A DNA stretch of 33,784 nucleotides from Robertmurraya massiliosenegalensis JC6 (lineage in GTDB: Bacteria > Bacillota > Bacilli > Bacillales > Cytobacillaceae): NCBI RefSeq assembly GCF_000311725.1, contig NZ_HE978517.1, forward strand, positions 204,231 to 238,014. The letters run 5' to 3'. Both the position numbers and the translations under genes were made by a program. This document shows positions 22,720 through 32,081 of this stretch, piece after piece. Every line of letters starts with the position of its first letter. The first letter of the stretch is position 1. The notes under the pieces are model-generated. The model was not told the origin of the DNA. It worked only from the letters and a program-made list of their open reading frames with translations, and did no database searches.

Positions 22720-23425
22720 TGGTATGAAATTGTTGATTCTATTTAATAAAATTCCCATCATAAAACATCCTATACCCAAAATTTAGTAATATTATTACCT
22801 ATCGTAAATTACGATTCATTGTAGGTCAATAGAAGTTTCAATTTATTTTAGTCGATTTCCTATTTTCGCTAATCCAACAGGCTTAAAGAGTTGCTGTACA
22901 CATCCTGCCAAGACCGTTATCATTACCTTTTCCCTTATCTCCTACTATGTCTCTTTGAAATAAGGTTCTTCCCCGCTTTTCCTCCCCTTCTATCCCCCTC
23001 AATCCCTTCTCCCACTTACCTTCACGCCATTTCCCTTCCTTAAACCTTCTCACTATTACGTAATTCAAGTTCTTCCCAAAAAACCACCCTTTCGAGTAAA
23101 AAAATGTACCGATAACGGAACAGAAAGGAAGGTAAAAATGTAATTAAGTTCTTCCGTAGTAGCTATAAGGATTAAGGCTAAATGGATGATTGATCAAGCT
23201 CTTTTTCCCGCTTGTTTTCAACCCTTTTTTCCATATTTGTTTATAACCTGTTGATATCTAACACTTCTTCACTCTTTCTCATGCTTTTCCTCTAACCTTA
23301 TTCCTAATCTGTGTATAATCTGTTGATACCGCAGGCTTTCTTCTCCTTCATTCATTCACACGTTATCCCCATTTACCCAAGAAATTAATCAAACTATTGA
23401 TTAGAACCAAGGTTTGCAGGCAAGC
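22720..23425. other. About 700 bp without a convincing gene; strand-skewed composition
   Basis: No supported gene is visible. From about 22915 to 23060 the plus strand is almost purely pyrimidine (and the minus strand purine). Two similar 20-bp segments, GTTTATAACCTGTTGATATC near 23240 and GTGTATAATCTGTTGATACC near 23312, form a direct repeat. Fragments of GAACTTGAATTAC occur in both orientations (about 23060-23075 and 23546-23560). The region looks like decayed DNA between the accessory island and glmS. Confidence 0.45.
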
Positions 23426-23465
23426 AAAAAAGAACCGAGACAACGTACCAACGGTACGCCTCTCG
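23424..23465 (-). terminator. glmS transcript terminator
   Basis: A two-part stem, CGAGA/TCTCG outside and CGTACC/GGTACG inside, lies between 23436 and 23465. On the minus strand it is followed by GTTCTTTTTTG. It lies about 150 bp past the glmS stop. Confidence 0.75.
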
Positions 23466-23612
23466 ATCCTTCTGGATTTTACATATACAGTTGTTAGCTC
23501 CCGCTTTCTTCCCTGTTCAGATACCAACTTAATTACATCAGGTCTGAACTTGAATTACATGGGGAAGAACTTGGTTGCGAAGAGACACAGACAGTCACTT
23601 CTCAACTTTTCT

Positions 23613-25415
23613 TTACTCCACCGTAACACTCTTCGCAAGGTTACGTGGCTTATCTACGTCACAGCCGCGGTGTAGGGCTGCGTAGTAGGCGATTAATTGT
23701 AATGGTACGACAGAGATAAGAGGTGTTAATAGATCATGCACTTCTGGAACGACAAATGTGTCTCCGTTCATTTCCAAGCCTTTCATGGAAATGATGCATG
23801 GGTTTGCTCCACGGGCAACGACCTCTTTGACGTTTCCGCGGATGCTTAAGTTTACACTTTCTTGTGTAGCCAAAGCAATGATTGGTGTACCGTCCTCGAT
23901 TAGAGCGATGGTACCGTGCTTTAATTCTCCACCAGCAAAGCCTTCTGCTTGAATATAAGAGATTTCCTTCAACTTCAAGGAACCTTCTAGACATACGTAG
24001 TAGTCAATTCCACGACCGATAAAGAATGCGTTGCGTGTCTCCGTTAAGAAATCACGGGCAATTTGTTCGAAATCATCCTTCTCATCGCAAAGAACTTCCA
24101 TCGCATTGGCGATGATCCCAAGCTCTTTTGATAAGTCAAAATCAATTTCATGTCCACGGCTTCTTCCTGTTACAGCCGCTAAGATAGAAAGTACAGCAAT
24201 TTGAGCAGTGTAAGCTTTTGTCGATGCCACGGCAATTTCTGGTCCAGCATGTAAAAGCAATGTGTAATCTGCTTCACGAGATAAAGTTGAACCAGGAACG
24301 TTTGTAACCGTTAATGCCTTATAACCCATTGCTTTAACATTAACTAGAACGGCGCGGCTATCAGCTGTTTCTCCACTTTGTGAGATGAAAATAAACAATG
24401 GCTTTTCAGAAAGCAATGGCATATTGTAACCAAACTCACTAGCGATATGAACTTCAACTGGAATCTTAGCCATTTTTTCAATCAGCTGCTTGCCAACTAA
24501 TCCTGCATGATACGAAGTACCTGCAGCGACAATATACACACGATCAGACTCTTTCATGGCAGCAATAATGTCTTCATCAACATGCAGTGCGCCATCTTCT
24601 GAACGATACTCTTGAACAATTTTACGAATCACTAATGGTTGCTCATCAATCTCTTTTAGCATGTAATGAGGGTAAGTGCCTTTTTCAATATCGCTTGCAT
24701 CAAGCATAGCTGTAAACGGTGCACGAGTCATAATCTCTCCGTCTAACGTTTGAATCGTAACCTCGTTTTGCTTCACGATCACCATTTCTTTATCCATTAA
24801 TTCAACAAATTGGTTCGTTACTTGAAGCATTGCCATCGCATCACTTGCAACAACATTGAAGCCATCACCAAGACCAACTAATAACGGACTCTTATTTTTT
24901 GCGACAAAAATAGTATTCGGATTTTCAGAATCTAAAAGAGCCAACGCATATGAACCTTTTACAAGCTTAAGCGTTTTGCGGAATGCTTCTTCCACTGTTA
25001 GGCCATCTTTGATAAATACCTCAATCAACTGAACCACTACTTCTGTATCTGTATCACTCACTAGCGCTACATCCATTAAGAACTCTTCTTTTAGAAGTTC
25101 GTAGTTCTCGATCACCCCGTTATGAACAAGGGTAAAGCGTTCTGTCGTACTTTGATGTGGATGGGCATTTACCACACTTGGAACACCATGTGTTGCCCAA
25201 CGCGTATGACCAATCCCCATATTCGCTGCAACTTTTGCATCAACGATAGTACGTAAATCCGCAATTCTGCCTTTTTCTTTAAAAACATGTACGCCGTCTG
25301 CGTTCATTACAGCGATTCCTGCTGAGTCATAGCCTCTATATTCTAACTTCTCTAAGCCTTTGATTAAAATTTCTTTTGAGTCATTATTTCCAATATAACC
25401 AACGATTCCGCACAT
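23613..25415 (-). CDS. glmS: Glutamine-fructose-6-phosphate aminotransferase GlmS
   Basis: A full-length 600-residue enzyme making glucosamine-6-phosphate for the cell wall. The N-terminal glutaminase domain starts with the catalytic Cys2 ([10 protein letters not shown]) and contains [11 protein letters not shown]. Two SIS sugar-isomerase domains follow ([28 protein letters not shown], then FIGRGIDY), and the C-terminus is the conserved [22 protein letters not shown] precedes the ATG. The leader carries a glmS ribozyme, so expression is controlled by glucosamine-6-phosphate-triggered cleavage of the mRNA. Confidence 0.97.
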   Translation of the reverse strand: MCGIVGYIGNNDSKEILIKGLEKLEYRGYDSAGIAVMNADGVHVFKEKGRIADLRTIVDAKVAANMGIGHTRWATHGVPSVVNAHPHQSTTERFTLVHNGVIENYELLKEEFLMDVALVSDTDTEVVVQLIEVFIKDGLTVEEAFRKTLKLVKGSYALALLDSENPNTIFVAKNKSPLLVGLGDGFNVVASDAMAMLQVTNQFVELMDKEMVIVKQNEVTIQTLDGEIMTRAPFTAMLDASDIEKGTYPHYMLKEIDEQPLVIRKIVQEYRSEDGALHVDEDIIAAMKESDRVYIVAAGTSYHAGLVGKQLIEKMAKIPVEVHIASEFGYNMPLLSEKPLFIFISQSGETADSRAVLVNVKAMGYKALTVTNVPGSTLSREADYTLLLHAGPEIAVASTKAYTAQIAVLSILAAVTGRSRGHEIDFDLSKELGIIANAMEVLCDEKDDFEQIARDFLTETRNAFFIGRGIDYYVCLEGSLKLKEISYIQAEGFAGGELKHGTIALIEDGTPIIALATQESVNLSIRGNVKEVVARGANPCIISMKGLEMNGDTFVVPEVHDLLTPLISVVPLQLIAYYAALHRGCDVDKPRNLAKSVTVE

Positions 25416-25432
25416 ATTATTCTTCCTCCCAA

Positions 25433-25477
25433 ATAAGGGGGCAAGAATCCTTTTGTTAGGGGCACTTGCCCCCTTAT
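25433..25477 (-). other. Strong hairpin between the glmS ribozyme and glmS start
   Basis: A perfect 13-bp stem, ATAAGGGGGCAAG (25433-25445) with CTTGCCCCCTTAT (25465-25477), has a 19-nt loop. On the minus strand it ends only a few bases before the GGGAGG ribosome binding site. An alternative small hairpin, GGGGC-AAGT-GCCCC, uses part of the upstream arm. No T-run follows on the minus strand, so this is not a standard terminator there; it may stabilise the cleaved mRNA or affect initiation. Confidence 0.6.
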
Positions 25478-25489
25478 CTCTGTTTTTTA

Positions 25490-25655
25490 TGATGTGATGC
25501 AGGTTTCTTCTCTTTGTCCATCAAGTTGCCTCAATGTTTTAAAGAAGAAATCTCGGTTGGCATCTTCAACCGGGAGGTATCCGCCGAACATTCGATAACC
25601 CTCCTCCTCGTCAACTAACTACTCCTTCGCTCCAGTAATTAGTTCAGGCGCTTTA
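25490..25655 (-). ncRNA. glmS ribozyme (glucosamine-6-phosphate riboswitch)
   Basis: On the minus strand the conserved cleavage site A/GCGCC lies at 25652/25651. It is followed by an ACTAATTACT...AGTAGTTAGT stem (P1), then the core TTGACGAGG and GGTTATCGAA, and TTCGGCGGATACCTCCCGG (complement of 25571-25589), all matching the known consensus. A downstream domain ending near the GAGAAGAAACC segment corresponds to P3/P4. Glucosamine-6-phosphate acts as cofactor for self-cleavage, which leads to mRNA decay and lowers GlmS. Position in the leader of glmS confirms the call. The 3' limit is approximate. Confidence 0.93.
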
Positions 25656-25785
25656 AAATTCGATGCAATCTGCCCACCTTTCTATTTTGAGTAAAGTTTC
25701 TGCAAAAAATTCTTGTTACAACTGTAATAGACGGAATCAACCATTCCAAGGTTACAACAACAAAACTTTTTACAAAAACAGGATC

Positions 25786-25814
25786 ATCATAACCTACATT
25801 TCCAATCTCGTCAA
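25786..25814 (-). promoter_or_regulatory. Sigma-A promoter of glmS
   Basis: The minus strand reads TTGACG (25814-25809), a 17-bp spacer and TATGAT (25791-25786), close to consensus. Transcription would start near 25779, about 130 nt upstream of the ribozyme cleavage site. Confidence 0.75.
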
Positions 25815-25851
25815 CTAATAACTGGATGGAAAAAATGTATCTAATAACAAA

Positions 25852-25888
25852 CTATGCATAAGGGCTGTCAAAAGTCCCTTATGCATAG
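25852..25888 (-). terminator. Terminator after glmM
   Basis: The perfect 13-bp arms CTATGCATAAGGG (25852-25864) and CCCTTATGCATAG (25876-25888) are followed on the minus strand by a moderate T-rich stretch. It lies 40 bp past the glmM stop, upstream of the separate glmS promoter. Confidence 0.75.
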
Positions 25889-25927
25889 AAAAGTATGCTC
25901 CTTACTCATTACAGTTGGAACTGTATT

Positions 25928-27277
25928 TTATTCTTGTAATCCCATTTCAACCTTTACAACCTCAGCAATGCGCTCCACATAAGATTGACACTGTTCTTCG
26001 GTTGGAGCTTCTGCCATGACGCGCACAAGCGGCTCTGTTCCTGAAGGTCGAACAAGAATACGTCCATTTCCGTTCATTTCTGCTTCCACTTGCTCGATAA
26101 TGGCTTTCACTTTTTCGTTATCTGTTACATGATGCTTATCTGTTACACGAATATTGACGAGCTTTTGCGGGAATTTTTCCATCTCATTAGCAAGCTCGGA
26201 CAACTTCTTTTTCGTCATCTTCATGATATTGACAAGCTGCAGTCCTGAAAGAAGACCATCACCAGTTGTATTGTAATCTAAGAAAATGATATGGCCCGAC
26301 TGCTCTCCACCTAAATTATAGCCACTTTTCTTCATTTCCTCGACTACATAACGGTCGCCAACAGCAGTTTGAATGCTCTTAATTTCATTTTCTTCAAGAG
26401 CCTTGTAAAATCCAAGATTACTCATCACGGTAGAGACAACCGTATTATGTTTCAAACGATTGTTTGCATTCATGTATTTCGCACAAATAAACATAATCTG
26501 GTCGCCATCGACAATATCACCATTTTCGTCAATAGCAATTAGACGATCGCCATCTCCGTCAAAAGCTAATCCCACATCTGCTTCTTTTTCTTTTAAGAAC
26601 GCTGCCAGTGCTTCTGGGTGAGTAGAACCGACGCCATTGTTAATATTTAGTCCATTAGGTGAAGCGCCCATTGTTGATAGATCTGCTTCTAAGTCAGCAA
26701 ATAGATGTGCAGCCAAGGAAGATGTTGCTCCATGTGCACAGTCTAAGGCAATATGTATTCCGGAGAAATCCTCATCTACTGATTGTTTTAAGAATTGCAG
26801 ATACTTTTGTCCACCCTCAAAGTAATCATTTACTTGACCAAGATTTTCACCAACAGGTCTTGGTAACTCATCTTCTGGCATGTCCAACAACTGTTCAATC
26901 TCAAGCTCTTGTTCGTCAGAAAGTTTAAAGCCGTCTGAGCCAAAGAATTTTATTCCGTTATCTGCAACTGGATTATGGGATGCTGAAATCATGACCCCAG
27001 CTTGTGCTCCAAGCACTTTTGTTAAATAGGCTACTCCAGGGGTTGAAATCACGCCTAATCGCATAACCTCTGCACCAATGGATAATAACCCAGCTACTAA
27101 GGCACCTTCTAACATATGTCCTGAAATACGAGTATCACGACCGATTAACACCTTAGGTCTTGGTTGATTTTTCGTTAAAACATATCCTCCAAAGCGGCCT
27201 AATTTAAAAGCAAGCTCTGGTGTTAATTCGCTATTAGCTACGCCGCGAACTCCATCCGTACCGAAATATTTACCCAT
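25928..27277 (-). CDS. glmM: Phosphoglucosamine mutase GlmM
   Basis: A 449-residue enzyme interconverting glucosamine-6-phosphate and glucosamine-1-phosphate. The start is [12 protein letters not shown], the phosphoserine loop MISASHNP has the catalytic Ser at 100, the Mg site is FDGDGDR (about 240), GGEQSGH is the sugar-binding loop, and [12 protein letters not shown] is the phosphate-binding loop. The length is normal. It follows cdaR by about 27 bp in the classic cdaA-cdaR-glmM operon and precedes glmS, placing both consecutive amino-sugar steps together. Confidence 0.97.
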   Translation of the reverse strand: MGKYFGTDGVRGVANSELTPELAFKLGRFGGYVLTKNQPRPKVLIGRDTRISGHMLEGALVAGLLSIGAEVMRLGVISTPGVAYLTKVLGAQAGVMISASHNPVADNGIKFFGSDGFKLSDEQELEIEQLLDMPEDELPRPVGENLGQVNDYFEGGQKYLQFLKQSVDEDFSGIHIALDCAHGATSSLAAHLFADLEADLSTMGASPNGLNINNGVGSTHPEALAAFLKEKEADVGLAFDGDGDRLIAIDENGDIVDGDQIMFICAKYMNANNRLKHNTVVSTVMSNLGFYKALEENEIKSIQTAVGDRYVVEEMKKSGYNLGGEQSGHIIFLDYNTTGDGLLSGLQLVNIMKMTKKKLSELANEMEKFPQKLVNIRVTDKHHVTDNEKVKAIIEQVEAEMNGNGRILVRPSGTEPLVRVMAEAPTEEQCQSYVERIAEVVKVEMGLQE

Positions 27278-27303
27278 CTACTCTCGCTCCTTTTCCAAAT
27301 AAA

Positions 27304-28542
27304 TCACTGTTCATCTTCTTGAGTTATTAACACTTTCACAGTCTCTCTCGCTAATTTCCATTCAACATTTTCTGGACCATCCACTTGAATCTCGATTTCG
27401 TGCTCACCTGCGTCACGATCAGAAGCATCTATATAAAGTCGGAAGTTTGACGCTGTCAAGGAAGTAATATCTCCACTGTTTCCCGATAAAGTTATACTTG
27501 TGGAACCATTTGATGGCTCCTGAAATACAGCTTCATATTGTTCTGGCAATCCCTCTATTTGGATAGGGACATTAGAAAAGGTTCGATCCTCTGTTTTATT
27601 CGCTCGGATCGATACTTTTATCACTTGAGGGTCAACAGCGATAATCCCTTCTGAGATAATAACAGGTAGTGTTACCTCTGTATCCTTTTCAATTTCACTA
27701 ACATCTAATTCCACTCGAACGGAATCCGTCCTATTCAGTACCTCTTCAGAAGCAATAATCTTCGCTTCTTCGGTTTCAAGTCTAATCGATTCAATTGTTA
27801 CGCCCGCTGGCAAGGTCCCAGATTGGACAACATTAATCGGAACGGTTTTCGTGGATGCCTTTACTGGAATCGTTACTTCCACATTACTCGGCTCCACGAG
27901 GACATCCAGTTTATTTAAAGCCTGATCAAGGACGAGAATCTCCGCATCCCGCTTTATCGTCTCATTGATTGGCCCAGTCACATCCAAAGGAGCCTTTACA
28001 TATGTGATTTTCTCAATCACATCTTTTGCCCCAGTAATCGTCACCTTATTTGGTTCGACGATTGCAATATCGGATATGTATCCTTCTGCTAAAATATTGC
28101 TATCAAATTCTGCTTCTACATTAAACTCTTTCGTCACTTTTTCTTGAACTGACACGGTGATCGTTGCTGGATCTATACTCACTTTTAATCTTTCTGAAAT
28201 GTCCCGAATCTGAATCTCTACTTCCTGTGTTCCGATTTCCGCATCTGTTAAGTCGACATACACCTCAAATCCTCGTTGAGTTAAAGCTTGTTGGAGGTTT
28301 GCACGTGGCCCAGAGAGAGTCAGCTTCACCGTTTCTGGTACACCCGTTACAACAAGATTATCTGCGTCATAAATACTTGTTACCGGTACCGCTTCAATTA
28401 CCTCTGATTCTTGATCCTGAGGGACATTGACCACGGAATTATTTTCCTCAACGACATTTTCGAATAGCAGCACTGCTAGCGCTAAGGCGATAACACGAAT
28501 AAACCATTTATTTTCGATCAATTTATTAATATACTTATCCAT
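27304..28542 (-). CDS. cdaR: CdaR (YbbR-domain) regulator of diadenylate cyclase
   Basis: A 412-residue protein with an N-terminal membrane anchor (about residues 14-28: IRVIALALAVLLFEN) and several YbbR domains outside the membrane (about 35-405), each built of short strands with VTVSV/VTI-type repeats. CdaR binds and modulates the c-di-AMP cyclase CdaA. It is somewhat shorter than the roughly 480-residue Bacillus subtilis protein. Its start overlaps the cdaA end by 8 bp, showing translational coupling. Confidence 0.93.
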   Translation of the reverse strand: MDKYINKLIENKWFIRVIALALAVLLFENVVEENNSVVNVPQDQESEVIEAVPVTSIYDADNLVVTGVPETVKLTLSGPRANLQQALTQRGFEVYVDLTDAEIGTQEVEIQIRDISERLKVSIDPATITVSVQEKVTKEFNVEAEFDSNILAEGYISDIAIVEPNKVTITGAKDVIEKITYVKAPLDVTGPINETIKRDAEILVLDQALNKLDVLVEPSNVEVTIPVKASTKTVPINVVQSGTLPAGVTIESIRLETEEAKIIASEEVLNRTDSVRVELDVSEIEKDTEVTLPVIISEGIIAVDPQVIKVSIRANKTEDRTFSNVPIQIEGLPEQYEAVFQEPSNGSTSITLSGNSGDITSLTASNFRLYIDASDRDAGEHEIEIQVDGPENVEWKLARETVKVLITQEDEQ

Positions 28543-29362
28543 TCGCTTTTCCCCTCCAGTTCCACCGACCTGAAGAAGTCTGTTTTGCTTTTACCTCGGC
28601 TAGTAATTCTGCTTCTAATATTTCTCTAAATTTATCTAGCTTGAGGTCACGATGGAGTTCCCCATTCTTTGTCAAAGAGATCGATCCTGTTTCCTCTGAT
28701 ACAATGACGGTTAAGCTATCTGTCACTTCACTAATTCCTAATGCTGCCCGATGTCTTGTCCCTAGCTCCTTTGATATGAAGGGACTTTCTGACAAAGGCA
28801 AATAACATGCTGCCGCAGCCACTGCGTTCTTTTGCAAAATAACAGCACCATCATGCAAAGGAGTATTTGGAATAAAAATATTGATGAGTAGCTCCGAAGA
28901 TATATTTGCGTTTAGCGGGATACCCGTTTCTATGTAATCTGCCAATCCAGTTTCCCGTTCAACAGAAATAAGGGCTCCAATACGTCGTTTTGCCATATAA
29001 TCTGTTGCTTTAACAATGGATTCAACCATCTTTTCTTGTTCATCTTCTTCCTGATGACCAGATCGTGAGAAAAAGCCGCCTCTTCCTAATTGTTCTAAGG
29101 CTCTTCTAAGCTCTGGTTGGAATATGATTACAAAAGCGACGACTCCCCATATGAGTACTTGCTCCATCATCCAATTTAGCGTTTGTAAATGGAACTTATC
29201 ACTGATCAACGTTACAATTAAGACAACAAAAATCCCTTTTAGCAACTGAACAGCCTTCGTACCTTTTATCATCATGATGAGCTTGTATATCACGAATGTT
29301 ACTAGGAGAATGTCAATGGCATTAATCAGTAGATCAAAAAGATTGAAATTTCCAATCGACAT
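28535..29362 (-). CDS. cdaA: Diadenylate cyclase CdaA
   Basis: A 275-residue membrane enzyme that makes c-di-AMP from two ATP. Three membrane segments (about 10-32, 40-56 and 68-82) precede the DAC domain, whose catalytic motifs are DGA (171-173, in TPLHDGAVI) and GTRHRAA (201-207). It heads the cdaA-cdaR-glmM operon, linking c-di-AMP, potassium and osmotic control to peptidoglycan precursor synthesis. A possible promoter lies at 29418-29447. Confidence 0.97.
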   Translation of the reverse strand: MSIGNFNLFDLLINAIDILLVTFVIYKLIMMIKGTKAVQLLKGIFVVLIVTLISDKFHLQTLNWMMEQVLIWGVVAFVIIFQPELRRALEQLGRGGFFSRSGHQEEDEQEKMVESIVKATDYMAKRRIGALISVERETGLADYIETGIPLNANISSELLINIFIPNTPLHDGAVILQKNAVAAAACYLPLSESPFISKELGTRHRAALGISEVTDSLTVIVSEETGSISLTKNGELHRDLKLDKFREILEAELLAEVKAKQTSSGRWNWRGKANG

Positions 29363-29417
29363 GGGACTTCCTCCAATTATATATATTTAAAAGCAGTGAA
29401 TGCTTTGATTTCGTTTC

Positions 29418-29447
29418 ATTTTACCCTAATAGTATATCATAATTCAA
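29418..29447 (-). promoter_or_regulatory. Possible sigma-A promoter of cdaA
   Basis: The minus strand reads TTGAAT (29447-29442), an 18-bp spacer and TAAAAT (29423-29418), about 55 bp ahead of cdaA. A TGAAAC motif nearby lacks a matching CGTA, so a sigma-W site is not supported. Confidence 0.45.
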
Positions 29448-29458
29448 AGAAACACTAT

Positions 29459-30121
29459 TCAACTCATGTCCACGCAAGGAAAAACAGCCACACCTTGTGA
29501 CTGTTCCGACTCTTCGAAGAAGTTGATTGCTTCTTTCGCCATATTCTTCATATGATACCATATCCACTCAAAGATAGCATTTATTTCTTTAACATCCCCT
29601 GTCACATCCCCTGCAGAGGCTAAATACTTCTCTCCGTTTATGACCGTTGCATTTCCATCAATTTGTCCTTCAATGACCAAAGTCCCGTTTCGAACAACGA
29701 CATCTCCTTTTACAACTTCCCCTTCTGGTACAATGACCGTATCATTTTGAACAATCAAATTTGGCTGCTTTGATACAGATAAATCATGACCTGTGTTCCA
29801 TGTAGAGAAGAGACTCCCTACCATGAGAACTAGGAATAAGGAAGCGGCCGTTATGAGCGGATGATGTCTTAGCCATCTTTGGACGCCTACTTTTTTCTTT
29901 TCTTTCGGTAATCTATTCATCACCTTCATGGTAAAATCGTCTGACGCTGCCACATGGGCAATACTCTTTACTAACGCCAATGATTTTTCAAGTTCATGAA
30001 AATGCTTCTGACAATCCGGACATTGCAAAAGATGTTCCTTCAATTCCTTTTCATGCTCAGTTGAGATTTCCTCATCTAAATACTCGTGCATATAAGCAAT
30101 ATATTTTTCAGGACAACTCAC
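29459..30121 (-). CDS. rsiW: Anti-sigma-W factor RsiW
   Basis: A 220-residue membrane protein holding sigma-W inactive. The start is set at the GTG at 30121 (MSCPEKYIAYMHE), because AGAGGTGAG lies just before it and Bacillus RsiW begins MSCPE; an upstream GTG at 30130 overlaps that site. The N-terminal zinc-binding anti-sigma domain has H-x3-C-x2-C (EHLLQCPDC), followed by one membrane helix (about residues 87-105). The outer part would be cut by site-1 and site-2 proteases during envelope stress. It directly follows sigW. Confidence 0.92.
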   Translation of the reverse strand: MSCPEKYIAYMHEYLDEEISTEHEKELKEHLLQCPDCQKHFHELEKSLALVKSIAHVAASDDFTMKVMNRLPKEKKKVGVQRWLRHHPLITAASLFLVLMVGSLFSTWNTGHDLSVSKQPNLIVQNDTVIVPEGEVVKGDVVVRNGTLVIEGQIDGNATVINGEKYLASAGDVTGDVKEINAIFEWIWYHMKNMAKEAINFFEESEQSQGVAVFPCVDMS

Positions 30122-30136
30122 TGTTCTCACCTCTCA

Positions 30137-30700
30137 TTAAACATTCCTTAATTGGTGTCTCAACGCTTCTCTCCCTCTGTGAATGCGGGTTTTCACTGTC
30201 CCTAGTGGCATATCCAGAATCTCACTAATTTCGTTTAACGAAAGCTCTTCAATATACTTAAGAACGATGACAGAACGGTACTTCTCCGGTAATTTTGCGA
30301 TTTCTCTTTGAATGGTTTCATGCAACTCTATACTTTCGACTTCTTCTTCTGGTAATGCTGAATCAGAAGGCACCTGTGAGTACATCGTTAAACCATCTGT
30401 TCCCGAGACTTCCGCATCGAGGTAAAAATCTGGTTTTTTCTTTCTAATTCGGTCAATGCATAGGTTCGTGGCAATTCGATAGAGCCACGTGGAAAATTTC
30501 AAATCAATATTAAAGCTTGCGATATTCACATATGCGCGAATAAACGCTTCTTGGGCCATATCCTCAGCCTCGTGGCGGTTCCCCAGCATTCGGAAACATA
30601 ATTGAAATACTTTATCTTTATAGATTTCAACAATTTCCGCATAGGCATTTTGATCGCCTTTTAGTACTTGTCTAATTCTCTTTTTAACTATTGCATCCAT
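30137..30700 (-). CDS. sigW: ECF RNA polymerase sigma factor SigW
   Basis: A 187-residue extracytoplasmic-function sigma factor. Region 2 (about 20-95) includes LCFRMLGNRHEAEDMAQEAFIRAY and FSTWLYRIATNLCIDRIRKKKPD; region 4 (about 130-180) contains YRSVIVLKYIEELSLNEISEILDMPLGTVKTRIHRGR. It controls cell-envelope stress and antibiotic resistance genes. The sequence is very close to Bacillus subtilis SigW. A sigma-W-type promoter lies upstream, so it is autoregulated. Confidence 0.97.
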   Translation of the reverse strand: MDAIVKKRIRQVLKGDQNAYAEIVEIYKDKVFQLCFRMLGNRHEAEDMAQEAFIRAYVNIASFNIDLKFSTWLYRIATNLCIDRIRKKKPDFYLDAEVSGTDGLTMYSQVPSDSALPEEEVESIELHETIQREIAKLPEKYRSVIVLKYIEELSLNEISEILDMPLGTVKTRIHRGREALRHQLRNV

Positions 30701-30737
30701 TTTACTATTTACCTCCGCTCTATGCGGCTAGTCGATA

Positions 30738-30764
30738 TACGAATCGATAGCAGAAAAGGTTTCA
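30738..30764 (-). promoter_or_regulatory. Autoregulatory sigma-W promoter
   Basis: The minus strand reads TGAAAC (30764-30759), a 17-bp spacer beginning CTTTT, and CGTA (30741-30738). This is the canonical sigma-W promoter, about 40 bp upstream of the sigW ATG. Confidence 0.88.
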
Positions 30765-30931
30765 TTTATTTACGGAATTTATTTATGATTTCTCCAAACT
30801 AAACCTTTTGTCTAATTCTTTAGTAAGTAAATGTAACCATTATGATTTATATAAGATCTATTTTAACAAAAAAAGCCATTTGTGGTTTAAGAATTTGGAC
30901 AAAGGGAATAAAGAATTTAAAGGATGGTGTT

Positions 30932-31090
30932 ATGAGGACAAAATTATTGCAGGAAATTGAATGCTGTCGTAATCAAATGATCTCCACTGCCGCCTCTACT
31001 TCTCTTTCAAATGATGAAGTACTAAAACTTAGTAAAGAACTGGATGTCTTATTAAATCAGTATCAAGAAATCGAAGAAAAAAATAAATAA
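30932..31090 (+). CDS. Spo0E-like aspartyl-phosphate phosphatase
   Basis: A 52-residue protein starting at the ATG at 30932, preceded by AAAGGA (30919-30924) with 7-nt spacing; an upstream in-frame ATG has no such site. Two helices (LLQEIECCRNQMI and DEVLKLSKELDVLLNQYQ) with the signature SKELD match Spo0E/YnzD-type phosphatases, which dephosphorylate Spo0A-P and so delay sporulation. It stands alone between sigW and rocF and ends at a shared terminator. Confidence 0.85.
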   Translation: MRTKLLQEIECCRNQMISTAASTSLSNDEVLKLSKELDVLLNQYQEIEEKNK

Positions 31091-31094
31091 TCGT

Positions 31095-31148
31095 AACTCC
31101 ACCTCCCTTTATTTTATATTGGGAGGTGGAGTTCATACTACCTTTTTT
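31095..31148. terminator. Bidirectional terminator between the Spo0E-like gene and rocF
   Basis: The perfect 13-bp stem AACTCCACCTCCC (31095-31107) and GGGAGGTGGAGTT (31121-31133) has a 13-nt loop. T-rich DNA follows on both sides, so it serves the converging genes. Confidence 0.85.
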
Positions 31149-31153
31149 TATGT

Positions 31154-32050
31154 TCACAATAACTTTTCTCCAAATAATGAGCCCATTAAAGCAACTGCTA
31201 CTGACGCTGTTTTATTTTTCTCATCTAAAATAGGATTTACTTCTACAAATTCAGCCGAGGTAACAATGTCAGATTCAGCCAACATCTCCATCGCCAAATG
31301 ACTTTCACGATAACTTATTCCCCCGTTTACAGGAGTACCCACTCCAGGGGCATCTGTCGGATCTAGCCCGTCCAAGTCTAATGATAAGTGGACACCATCT
31401 GTACGCTCTTTCAAATACTGGATTGTTTCTTCCATGACCTTGGTCATCCCTAATCGATCGATTTCATGCATCGTGTAAACTCTAATTCCTTTTTCTTTAA
31501 TAAGGGCTCTTTCTCCCTCATCTAATGAACGAGCACCAATGAGGACGATATTCTCCGGCTTCACTTTTGGTTGAAAGCCGCCTATATTCGTTAATAATGG
31601 ATGCCCTAAGCCGATACTAACTGCCAACGGCATACCATGGATATTTCCTGATGGTGATGTTTCAGCTGTGTTCAAATCACCATGGGCATCATACCAAATC
31701 ACCCCAAGGTTTTGATAGTGCCGTGAAACTCCTGCTAGTGTTCCTATAGCAATACTATGATCCCCTCCTAATACTAAAGGAAAAGAACCAGATTGGATCA
31801 CTTCATCCACCTTTTCAGCAAGCTTAGCTGTTTTCTCTGCAATCAAATCGAGATTTCTCAGATTTGATTCCTTGTCCACTCGAACCTCCGGTCTTCCAAT
31901 CGCAATATCACCTAAGTCCTTCACTTCATCAAATAAAGTTTGTAACCTTTCATTAACACCAGCGTAGCGAATGGCACTTGGTCCCATATCAACTCCACGC
32001 CTCATTTGTCCAAGATCCATAGGCATTCCAATAATCGATAGCTTTCGCAC
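31154..32050 (-). CDS. rocF: Arginase
   Basis: A 298-residue enzyme hydrolysing arginine to ornithine and urea. The binuclear Mn site is formed by LGGDHSIA, WYDAHGDLN and LDLDGLDP. The C-terminal SAEFVEVNP motif is also conserved. It starts at GTG behind AGGAGGGG. A cre-like sequence upstream (32082-32096) suggests carbon catabolite control. The gene stands alone, without rocD or rocE. Confidence 0.95.
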   Translation of the reverse strand: MRKLSIIGMPMDLGQMRRGVDMGPSAIRYAGVNERLQTLFDEVKDLGDIAIGRPEVRVDKESNLRNLDLIAEKTAKLAEKVDEVIQSGSFPLVLGGDHSIAIGTLAGVSRHYQNLGVIWYDAHGDLNTAETSPSGNIHGMPLAVSIGLGHPLLTNIGGFQPKVKPENIVLIGARSLDEGERALIKEKGIRVYTMHEIDRLGMTKVMEETIQYLKERTDGVHLSLDLDGLDPTDAPGVGTPVNGGISYRESHLAMEMLAESDIVTSAEFVEVNPILDEKNKTASVAVALMGSLFGEKLL

Positions 32051-32081
32051 CAGCTTCCCCTCCTATCTTTCTTACCCCTAT

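Noticed and set aside
22883-23068. A 61-codon minus-strand frame rich in Lys, Glu, Gly and Arg
   Set aside because: It is a by-product of the purine-rich strand; it starts at TTG without a clear ribosome binding site and shows no family features.
23238-23360. TTGATA and TTATCCCC sequences resembling degenerate DnaA boxes, suggesting an origin
   Set aside because: None matches TTATCCACA closely, and no dnaA, dnaN or unwinding element is nearby.
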